Of a DNA stretch of 16,622 nucleotides, positions 7,146 through 12,942 are shown piece after piece. The notes below the pieces were generated by a model. It did not search any database and was not told the DNA's origin. It saw only the letters and a list, made by a program, of their open reading frames with translations. Within the stretch, counting starts at the first letter, position 1. Each line of letters starts with the position of its first letter. Both the position numbers and the translations under genes were made by a program. The stretch is from DATKYK01 sp034430255 (GTDB taxonomy: Bacteria; Chloroflexota; Dehalococcoidia; E44-bin15), in the NCBI GenBank assembly GCA_034430255.1, contig DAOUEU010000069.1:1-16622 (forward strand), written 5' to 3'.

Positions 7146-7877
7146 TCAGAATCGGCACACGCTGCACCCAGGATTTCTAACCAGATCGACAACGGTAAAC
7201 TCCATCGTCTCCCCGTTGAAATACAACATCTTGCTGGCAAGTAAGTCACCGAATCCAGCAAGCAGTTTAAACGCTTCCGTAACCTGTAAAGCCGCCATTA
7301 GAGCAGGCGTGACGCCGAAGGCCGGAATCGCTCCATCTTCCGCGGGAGCCTGCGGGAAGATGCAGGCAAAACAGGGGGTTTTTCCGGGTATTATCGTGGT
7401 AATCTCACCGAGCAGCCCGTTGATCCCGGCATGGATAAAGGGTATGCCAGCACCAACACACGCTGAGTTCAGAATAAATCTGGTCTCAAAATTGTCCATC
7501 CCATCTATCACGGCATGCGCTCCTTCGATGATGCCCCCCACATTGGAACGGGTGATCCTTTTAAAGATAGGGGTGACCTCTACCGAGGGATTCAACTTGG
7601 CGAGCTTTCGCGCCGCTGAGAGCGTCTTCCTCTTACCTATATCCCCTTCCCAATGAAGAATCTGCCGGTTTAGATTGGAGAGCTCCACAAAGTCGCCGTC
7701 CACTATAGTAATGTGACCGATCCCGCCACAGGCTAAATACACGGAGGATGCAGTTCCCAGTCCACCAAGTCCCGCCACCACCACATGAGACCGCTTGAGT
7801 TTCCTCTGCCCCCCCTCGCCGAAGCCGGGGTATGAAATCTGGCGCCCGTATCTTATGAGATCGCTTTCAGTCAGCAT
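7146..7877 (-). CDS. MoeB/ThiF/HesA-family E1-like adenylyltransferase
   Basis: A 243-residue Rossmann-fold enzyme expected to adenylate the C-terminal glycine of the sulfur carrier encoded next to it. Visible motifs: LIRYGRQISYPGFGEGGQ near the start, nucleotide loop GLGGLG (36-41), IVDGDFVELSNLNRQ (58-72) with conserved D60 and the arginine finger R71, K82, and GMDNFETRF (126-134). A zinc site is formed by C169/C172 and C238/C241. The position where ThiF has its catalytic cysteine is occupied by alanine here, which fits MoeB/HesA-like enzymes that do not need a thioester. ATG 7877 aligns with family N-termini and gives an 11-base overlap with cutA; ATG 7901 is the alternative, with a 35-base overlap. 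Confidence 0.88.
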   Translation of the reverse strand: MLTESDLIRYGRQISYPGFGEGGQRKLKRSHVVVAGLGGLGTASSVYLACGGIGHITIVDGDFVELSNLNRQILHWEGDIGKRKTLSAARKLAKLNPSVEVTPIFKRITRSNVGGIIEGAHAVIDGMDNFETRFILNSACVGAGIPFIHAGINGLLGEITTIIPGKTPCFACIFPQAPAEDGAIPAFGVTPALMAALQVTEAFKLLAGFGDLLASKMLYFNGETMEFTVVDLVRNPGCSVCRF

Positions 7878-8214
7878 GTATCTTTTTCTCTGTTTCGTCA
7901 TCGAGCCACTGGAGGTAATCTATATTCCCACCCACTATGGGTAAGGCGATGACCTCGGGTATCTCATAGCTATGATTCTCCTTTATTAACCCGATCAGCT
8001 CATCCAACAGCGCCTCCCTTGTCTTAACGATCAGCAGCACTTCATCGGCAGAATCCATCTTGCCATGCCACCGAAATATCGAATGCACCTCCGGCACGAT
8101 GTTAACGCAGGCAGCCTTCCTCCCTTTAGCCAGGATATTGGCTATCTTCCGCGCCTCCTCTATGGTAGCTACCATTATGAAGACGACCACGTAACCAGAT
8201 TTCTCGCTTTGCAC
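7867..8214 (-). CDS. cutA: CutA-like divalent-ion tolerance protein
   Basis: A 115-residue protein covering the full CutA1 fold, a small ferredoxin-like subunit that forms very stable trimers. Key stretches are EEARKIANILAKGRKAACVN (19-38), SIFRWHGK (45-52), VLLIVKT (59-65), SYEIPEVIALPI (82-93) and YLQWLD (100-105). CutA was named from E. coli copper-tolerance genetics; its true role is still debated. The GTG at 8214 is chosen because AGGAG (8220-8224) is five bases upstream. The maximal frame back to 8262 has no such site and would read through the end of the UPF0280 gene. It lies eight bases after the UPF0280 stop and overlaps the E1 gene, so it is part of the same operon. Confidence 0.88.
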   Translation of the reverse strand: MQSEKSGYVVVFIMVATIEEARKIANILAKGRKAACVNIVPEVHSIFRWHGKMDSADEVLLIVKTREALLDELIGLIKENHSYEIPEVIALPIVGGNIDYLQWLDDETEKKIHAD

Positions 8215-8219
8215 TTTCA

Positions 8220-8224
8220 CTCCT
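8220..8224 (-). promoter_or_regulatory. ribosome binding site deciding the cutA GTG start
   Basis: AGGAG on the minus strand, five bases before GTG 8214. It overlaps the stop codon of the UPF0280 gene (8223-8225), a layout typical of translational coupling. Confidence 0.6.
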
Positions 8225-8954
8225 AAACATAAGTGGGGCTGGAGAGCTTCACCCGGCCCCATACTCCTATCCTGTCATCCTTAATGATCACCACCCCCCT
8301 CAGCCCCACAATGCCCCGGGCAAACGCTATACCATTGGGTATGTCACCCGCCTTTTTAACCGTATTGGCTGTAGCGGTGGCGACAGCATCAGCCAGGGCA
8401 ACGGATGGTGAGAGCACGATAACAGCATCGGCCCGGCCAAAGCTTATAGAATGCCCCACTGTCCCCGAAGAGGTGCAAATCCCCATAGGCGTCTCCTCAG
8501 GCCCTATCTCCAGAGCGAGCCCTCCAGAAAACGGTGAATTACCGGCATAAACCCCCACCGTCCTCTTCCTCTGTATGTGGAGGAAAATATCCCCCCCGTT
8601 CTCCACGATCACCTCCGGGGAGAGTTTCATTAACTCCCGGCCTACCCCCCCAGCAATGGCCCCGGCCACCGCCGCCATTGGGCCTACCCCCGCCCTCTCT
8701 GCCGCCTCCGCCATCTCACGAACCATCTGAGGGGCATCCTCCGCAACGTGAATAGGCTTCATGGCAGTTAGGAAGTGGGGGTGTAGCTCGATGTATTGCT
8801 CCAGTGAGGTGCGGTATTCCAGTATCGCCCTTAGTGTCTCCTCCCGGAGGTTTCTTTTCGCCCTGAGATAGAGGTCTGTCTCCTTCACCACCACATGGAA
8901 GGAAGTTAAATCACCATCCCTGATCCAATTCCGGTAGGTCCTGGGCTGATCCAC
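8223..8954 (-). CDS. UPF0280 / COG2122 ApbE-like protein, linked to homocysteine biosynthesis
   Basis: A 243-residue protein of the UPF0280 family, structurally related to the flavin transferase ApbE. Visible features: RTYRNW (5-10), VVVKETDLYLRA (21-32), GVGPMAAVAGAIAG (90-103), ENGGDIF (118-124), TSSGTVGHS (161-169) and the ALADAVATATAN helix. In Methanosarcina a COG2122 protein was connected with sulfide-dependent homocysteine formation together with the DUF39 and NIL-ferredoxin proteins; both are encoded immediately upstream here. The GTG start shares one base with the TAG stop of the ferredoxin gene (TAGTG), with GGAGG ten bases upstream, so the two genes are coupled. A longer frame to 9017 would overlap the ferredoxin cysteine motifs and is rejected. 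Confidence 0.85.
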   Translation of the reverse strand: MDQPRTYRNWIRDGDLTSFHVVVKETDLYLRAKRNLREETLRAILEYRTSLEQYIELHPHFLTAMKPIHVAEDAPQMVREMAEAAERAGVGPMAAVAGAIAGGVGRELMKLSPEVIVENGGDIFLHIQRKRTVGVYAGNSPFSGGLALEIGPEETPMGICTSSGTVGHSISFGRADAVIVLSPSVALADAVATATANTVKKAGDIPNGIAFARGIVGLRGVVIIKDDRIGVWGRVKLSSPTYV

Positions 8955-9364
8955 TAGAAATGAACCTCCATCGCCCTGGGTGGACAAGCCAGCACGCAAA
9001 GCTCGCAGGCTGTGCACTTTTCCTCATCGAAATTCACCATCCTAGTTTTAGGATCGATTGCCAGCGCCTCAGTGGGGCAAATAACCACACAGGCCCCACA
9101 ATGAGTGCACCTGGCATCGTTGCGCACGATGTCCTGACCCAGTGACTGAATCCTCACCCCCGCCTCCTGTAGATAGCGGATGCCCTTATCGTAGTCGCCA
9201 CGGTTCCCGGATAGCTCCAGCACCATAATCCCCTCTTCCTTTGGTGTCACCGACGCCTTCAGTATGTTGAGCACCAGGTCGTAGTCCCTGACCAACCGGT
9301 GGATTATCGGCTGGTCCACCATTCGAGACGGAAAGTACAACACCACCCTTTTAGAAATAGTCAT
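8954..9364 (-). CDS. NIL-domain protein with two [4Fe-4S] clusters (NIL-ferredoxin)
   Basis: A 136-residue protein with an N-terminal NIL domain (about 5-77; SKRVVLYFPSRMVDQPIIHR is typical) followed by two ferredoxin motifs: C86/C89/C92 with C96, and C117/C120/C123 with C127, each closing in CP. NIL domains are otherwise known as the regulatory substrate-binding domain of methionine importers. In methanogens the NIL-ferredoxin partner of DUF39 (MA1822 with MA1821) is needed for homocysteine made from aspartate semialdehyde, probably by supplying electrons or handling persulfide sulfur. ATG 9364 is set by AGAGAGG seven bases upstream; the alternative 9388 lacks such a site. It is separated from the DUF39 gene by about 300 bases. 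Confidence 0.88.
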   Translation of the reverse strand: MTISKRVVLYFPSRMVDQPIIHRLVRDYDLVLNILKASVTPKEEGIMVLELSGNRGDYDKGIRYLQEAGVRIQSLGQDIVRNDARCTHCGACVVICPTEALAIDPKTRMVNFDEEKCTACELCVLACPPRAMEVHF

Positions 9365-9667
9365 TTTTAAACCTCTCTTTACAGTCAAGTATCGCCTATA
9401 AAATATATCATCAACATACTCGTGCTAATTCTTTTTTACACGGTTTGCGCTCAAGCGCCCTCTCATCCTGACGAAAAACTATTGTGATAGTCCGGGCATA
9501 GAGAAAGTATCAAACCACCGCCTTCAATTGTATTTACCACTTGCGGATGTCATCTTTAGTAAGCCTGCGGTATCGGGCGATGGTCCTGCAAGATGCCATA
9601 GTTCTCCGCTTTCCTATATAGCCGGCACCTATACAATACATCTCCACGGGTAACACTCTAAATCTAA
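9365..9667. other. 303-base gap between the DUF39 and NIL-ferredoxin genes
   Basis: I see no certain gene. A minus-strand frame at 9534-9599 would encode 21 residues starting MASCRTIARYRRLTKDD, with GGAG five bases before its ATG; the same frame stays open upstream from GTG 9656. A short dyad ACTAT-TGTG-ATAGT lies at 9478-9491, and GCGC-TTGA-GCGC (minus strand, 9447-9458) could make a weak hairpin. No convincing promoter for the ferredoxin gene was found, although the stretch around 9389-9440 is AT-rich. Confidence 0.4.
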
Positions 9668-10876
9668 CTACTCCCCTATGGGCCGCTCCTCCAGAGGCTT
9701 GAAGGTGATACCCTGCTCAACACCGGGAAGCGGTGCTACCGGCTCGGTTAGCATGAATTCCCCCCTCACTATCCAATCCCTGAGTATATTGGCGATCTCC
9801 ACCGCCCTGGGGTAGCTCGAGAGCGATGCTGTGGGCACCTCCTTTCCCTGAAGCGATATCCTGCCGCTCCTGAGCTCTCCATAGCTGACCTCCCCGAGAA
9901 TATCAGGGCTCCTCTGTGGATAGGCATCGCTGTAATCCACAATGGGTGCGAATATATCTTCTTCCTTTACCGCAGTGTATCGCAGTATCTCCTCGGACAG
10001 GACGGGTATAGGGACACCGATGCCCATAGTCAGGGTAGCACCGTAGCCGAGCATGCTGGTTCCCATGAGCCACCTGGGGTTCATTTGCTTCAGATCACCG
10101 ATCACCGCCAGCGTTCCCGCTCCTCTCCGGGGCACCCCATCAGTGGAGCGCAGCGCATCAGGGTTATGCTGGGTACCATGCCAGGCTACATACCCCACAC
10201 CACCCCCCAGGAAAAGCCTCGTCCCGATACCAATAGTCTTATAGAACGGGTCGTTGAGCAGTGGGGAGAGTTGACCCGCTGAGCAGTAGTTGGCATTTCC
10301 CAGCTTCGGCTTGAGCACCCCCATATATGTATAGATAGTCTTTTCTGAGAGATTCACCGCCACATTGTAGTTCTGGTAGGAGTTTCTCATGTTAAACAGA
10401 ACTGCCTCATTGAGGTCTTTAATATTAATCCAGGTCTCCAGCCTTTTTCTGGGATAGCAATCCGTGCCGTATGCTGAGACCACCAGCCTCACATCTCTCC
10501 CGGCTACCAGCTCCTCTATAACATGCCCACCACCATAATTAAAGGGGCCGGGGCGAACCCGGTTTCTGGGGTCATCATCGGGGATGGCGGTCGCACCAAG
10601 AAAAATATCCACAGCGGCAACCCCGGTGTAAACAGGAACATCATTGACACAGGCTCTTCCGCCACCTACCTTTATCCTTGGCTTGGAGTGCCCCAGGTTG
10701 AAGTAGGCGCCCGAGCCGCACATTGGACTGAAGGTGCCCGTGGTCACCACATCCACCTCCCTGGCAGCCTTCTCCACGCCTTTCTTCGCCACCAGACCTA
10801 TGACCTCCTCGGCGGTTACCACTACCGCCTGGCCCGTGCCAATCTTTTCATTTATCTCCGCGATGGTCTTTGTCAA
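9668..10876 (-). CDS. DUF39 / HcyBio homocysteine biosynthesis protein (L-aspartate semialdehyde sulfurtransferase family)
   Basis: A 402-residue protein of COG1900 (DUF39). Conserved-looking stretches are TTGTFSPMCGSGAYFNLGH (45-63), GGGRACVNDVPVYTG (71-85), YGTDCYPRK (136-144), NYCSAGQLSPLLND (196-209), GVGYVAWHGTQHNP (226-239) and MLGYGATLTMGIGVPIPVL (275-293). Cysteines are at 53, 76, 140 and 198. Work on the Methanosarcina homologue ties the family to conversion of aspartate semialdehyde and sulfide to homocysteine through cysteine persulfide; C53 and C140 are the likely counterparts. The start is TTG 10876, the only start near the N-terminus, backed by AGGAGGGG. The gene follows cysE by 55 bases on the same strand. 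Confidence 0.88.
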   Translation of the reverse strand: MTKTIAEINEKIGTGQAVVVTAEEVIGLVAKKGVEKAAREVDVVTTGTFSPMCGSGAYFNLGHSKPRIKVGGGRACVNDVPVYTGVAAVDIFLGATAIPDDDPRNRVRPGPFNYGGGHVIEELVAGRDVRLVVSAYGTDCYPRKRLETWINIKDLNEAVLFNMRNSYQNYNVAVNLSEKTIYTYMGVLKPKLGNANYCSAGQLSPLLNDPFYKTIGIGTRLFLGGGVGYVAWHGTQHNPDALRSTDGVPRRGAGTLAVIGDLKQMNPRWLMGTSMLGYGATLTMGIGVPIPVLSEEILRYTAVKEEDIFAPIVDYSDAYPQRSPDILGEVSYGELRSGRISLQGKEVPTASLSSYPRAVEIANILRDWIVRGEFMLTEPVAPLPGVEQGITFKPLEERPIGE

Positions 10877-10879
10877 TTT

Positions 10880-10887
10880 CCCCTCCT
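10880..10887 (-). promoter_or_regulatory. strong ribosome binding site for the TTG start of the DUF39 gene
   Basis: AGGAGGGG on the minus strand; its GGAGG core is five bases before TTG 10876. The site supports a rare TTG initiation, because no in-frame ATG or GTG exists near the conserved N-terminus. Confidence 0.65.
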
Positions 10888-10931
10888 CTTTTGGTACTAA
10901 CCGAAGCTGGAACCCATAATAGCCTATTTAA

Positions 10932-11642
10932 TCACCCATGCGCCATCCCACGTCCACTGCCCCGATTATCAGGGCTCTCCTCACCCTTCTGAAGGCCGAG
11001 GGACTCCTCAATACGCCGGAGGCGCTCCGCCAGCCCAGACTGTTCGGCAATGATAGAAGTGAGTGCCTCATTAACCGGGTCTGGCAATCTACCATGTTCC
11101 AGAGCCTCCGCCGGCCCCCTATCACCTGTTACTGCTCGTCCGGGGATCCCCACCACTGTTGCCCCGGGGGACATGGATTGCACTACCACCGAGCCGGCGC
11201 CAACCCTCGCCCCATCACCAATGGTAATGGGTCCCAGTAATGTGGCCCCTGCCCCAACAACCACGTTATTACCGAGTGTAGGGTGACGTTTCCGCTTCTC
11301 ATGGGTAGTTCCCCCCAGGACCACACCCTGATACAGCAGCACATCGTTGCCGATCTCCGAGGTCTCCCCAATGACCACGCCCATTCCATGGTCGATAAAA
11401 AACCTCCGGCCAATAGAGGCTCCGGGGTGAATCTCGATTCCGGTCCAGAAGCGAGTGATGTGGGACAGCGCACGGCCGAGGAGCCGAAGCCGATGCCTCC
11501 ACAGGAAATGGGCAACCCGATGAAGCCATAGGGCATGCAGCCCTGGATAGCAGAAGATGACCTCAAGATAGCTTCTGGCAGCCGGGTCTTTAGCAAAAAC
11601 CGTCTTCAGATCCTCGCCAAGGATACTAATGGGATTGGGCAA
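10932..11642 (-). CDS. cysE: serine O-acetyltransferase
   Basis: A 236-residue left-handed beta-helix acyltransferase that makes O-acetylserine from serine and acetyl-CoA, the substrate of the CysK encoded just upstream. It has the compact EpsC/CysE layout: DPAARSYLEVIFCYPGLHAL (19-38), then hexapeptide repeats from about 68, with catalytic IDHGMGVVIGET (83-94; D84 and H85), GGTTHEKRKRHPTLGNNV (110-127; H120) and GAGATLLGPITIG (130-142). After the fold comes an extra tail of about 60 residues with a short helical segment (near 191-217) and a Gly-rich end, longer than in many relatives. TTG 11642 is chosen because GGAGGT lies seven bases upstream; other possible starts are TTG 11657, GTG 11651 and GTG 11648. 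It overlaps cysK by 17 bases. Confidence 0.9.
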   Translation of the reverse strand: MPNPISILGEDLKTVFAKDPAARSYLEVIFCYPGLHALWLHRVAHFLWRHRLRLLGRALSHITRFWTGIEIHPGASIGRRFFIDHGMGVVIGETSEIGNDVLLYQGVVLGGTTHEKRKRHPTLGNNVVVGAGATLLGPITIGDGARVGAGSVVVQSMSPGATVVGIPGRAVTGDRGPAEALEHGRLPDPVNEALTSIIAEQSGLAERLRRIEESLGLQKGEESPDNRGSGRGMAHG

Positions 11643-12573
11643 CTTCACCACCTCCAAAGAGCCCGGTGCTCAGATAGCGCTCCCCGCTATCGGGCAGCAC
11701 CACCACGATAAGCCTTCCTTTATTTCCCCCTCTTTTTGCCACCTCAACGGCGGCACATGTTGCCGCACCCGAGGAGATGCCCGCCAGTATCCCCTCTTCC
11801 CTTGCCAACCTCCGTGCCATAACCGCCGCATCCTCATCGGTAACCACAATAATTTCATCAATGAGCTCCAATTTGAGCACTCCGGGGATAAACCCAGCGC
11901 CGATGCCCTGAATCCGGTGGGAGCCCGCCTTTCCCCCGGAGAGGACTTGCGAGCCCGCGGGCTCCACAGCAACGGCCCGAAAGCCCGGCTTTTTCTGCTT
12001 GATTACCTCGGCGATCCCGGTAATCGTCCCGCCGGTACCCACGCCGGCAACCAGCATGTCTACACCACCCTCCGTATCCCTCCAGATCTCCTCGGCGGTG
12101 GTCTCGCTATGAACCCTCGGATTTGCCGGATTTCGGAACTGCTGTGGCATAAAGGAATCGGGGATGCTCCTCACCAGTCGCTCCGCCTCCCTGATCGCCC
12201 CGCTCATTCCCTCCCCTCCCGGTGTCAAGGCCAGCTCCGCCCCCAGGGCCTCAAGCAGCATCCTGCGCTCTACAGACATTGTGTCTGGCATCGTTATGAT
12301 CAACCGATAGCCCCTGGCGGCGCAGACAAAGGCCAGGGCGATACCGGTATTTCCACTGGTGGGCTCGATGATGACAGTCCCCTCTTTAATCACACCATCC
12401 TCCTCGGCAGCATTAATCATGGAGACACCGATCCTGTCCTTGACACTGCCGCAGGGGTTAAATGACTCCAGCTTGGCCACCACCTCTGCACCCAGCCCCT
12501 GGCTAACCCTGTTCAGCCTGACGAGAGGGGTATTCCCCACGAGCTCGGTAACGTCGTTGGCAATTCTTAGCAT
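11626..12573 (-). CDS. cysK: cysteine synthase A (O-acetylserine sulfhydrylase)
   Basis: A 315-residue PLP enzyme of fold type II that joins O-acetylserine and sulfide to give cysteine. Motifs: VGNTPLVRLNRV (12-23), the PLP lysine K45 in NPCGSVKDRIG (39-49), the substrate loop TSGNTG (72-77), the phosphate-cup GVGTGGT (177-183), GISSGAA around 265, and PDSGERYLST near the end. The length is that of ordinary CysK. The adjoining cysE supports O-acetylserine as substrate, although use of a thiocarboxylated carrier as sulfur donor (as with CysM/CysO) cannot be excluded from sequence. The ATG is preceded by GGGGGAT. This is the first gene of the minus-strand sulfur block; a promoter lies at 12616-12643. 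Confidence 0.93.
   Translation of the reverse strand: MLRIANDVTELVGNTPLVRLNRVSQGLGAEVVAKLESFNPCGSVKDRIGVSMINAAEEDGVIKEGTVIIEPTSGNTGIALAFVCAARGYRLIITMPDTMSVERRMLLEALGAELALTPGGEGMSGAIREAERLVRSIPDSFMPQQFRNPANPRVHSETTAEEIWRDTEGGVDMLVAGVGTGGTITGIAEVIKQKKPGFRAVAVEPAGSQVLSGGKAGSHRIQGIGAGFIPGVLKLELIDEIIVVTDEDAAVMARRLAREEGILAGISSGAATCAAVEVAKRGGNKGRLIVVVLPDSGERYLSTGLFGGGEVAQSH
11650..11655 (-). promoter_or_regulatory. ribosome binding site of cysE inside the end of cysK
   Basis: GGAGGT on the minus strand, seven bases before TTG 11642 and inside the last codons of cysK. This placement suggests coupled translation of the two genes. Confidence 0.5.
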
Positions 12574-12615
12574 TTATCCCCCACAGAAGATAGATTATTA
12601 TTTTAGCCCATATAT

Positions 12616-12643
12616 AGTATAGTAGCAACTAGTATAGTGGCAA
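12616..12643 (-). promoter_or_regulatory. sigma70-like promoter of the cysK operon
   Basis: On the minus strand TTGCCA (12643-12638), a 16-base spacer and TATACT (12621-12616), each matching consensus at 5 of 6. Transcription would start near 12609, leaving a leader of about 36 bases. That leader is too short for a T-box or SAM riboswitch. The same -35 hexamer and spacer length occur at corA. Confidence 0.6.
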
Positions 12644-12705
12644 ACCTGCGGGGTCTTGAAGGTAAGGTGAACCAGAAAAGGTGAGTCCGCAATTGCGAGC
12701 TAGAG

Positions 12706-12942
12706 CTATGCCTTTTTCTTCACTCTAACCCTCTTAAGGGAACGAGCTGGGTGGCGTCTATCCTGCCAGGAGTCTACCCACACGATGAGCGTCGGCAAAA
12801 CGATCATGATGCTGGCCGGGGCGAAAAACACGTCGATTATAGTCATTATTCCAGGGTTCTGCAGGATAATGACATCCGTGGCTATCAGCAGAGCAGGAAA
12901 ACCGGCGCTAGTTGTAACTAATCTAAATCTGAAAGAGGTACT
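12706..12942 (-). pseudogene. C-terminal fragment of an integral membrane protein
   Basis: One minus-strand frame is open for 78 codons and reads like the end of a membrane protein: hydrophobic GFPALLIATDVIIL, then MTIIDVFFAPASIMIVLPTL, then a basic tail ending RVRVKKKA and a TAG at 12706-12708. The pattern is reminiscent of the last membrane helix of RND/MMPL-type transporters. It begins inside the end of the RND gene in another frame, and the hydrophobic part starts well before the first ATG (12846), so a truncated remnant is more likely than a designed gene. If translated from ATG 12846 it would be a 46-residue single-helix protein with a poor ribosome binding site. Confidence 0.4.

Noticed and set aside
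9447..9458. Terminator hairpin GCGC-TTGA-GCGC
   Set aside because: The stem is only four base pairs and no T-run follows directly.
11629..12465. 278-codon plus-strand frame opposite cysK
   Set aside because: Antisense shadow of a clearly conserved gene in GC-rich DNA; no recognisable domain.
12574..12609. Riboswitch or T-box leader upstream of cysK
   Set aside because: The predicted leader is only about 36 bases, too short for a SAM riboswitch or T-box, and no such motif is visible.
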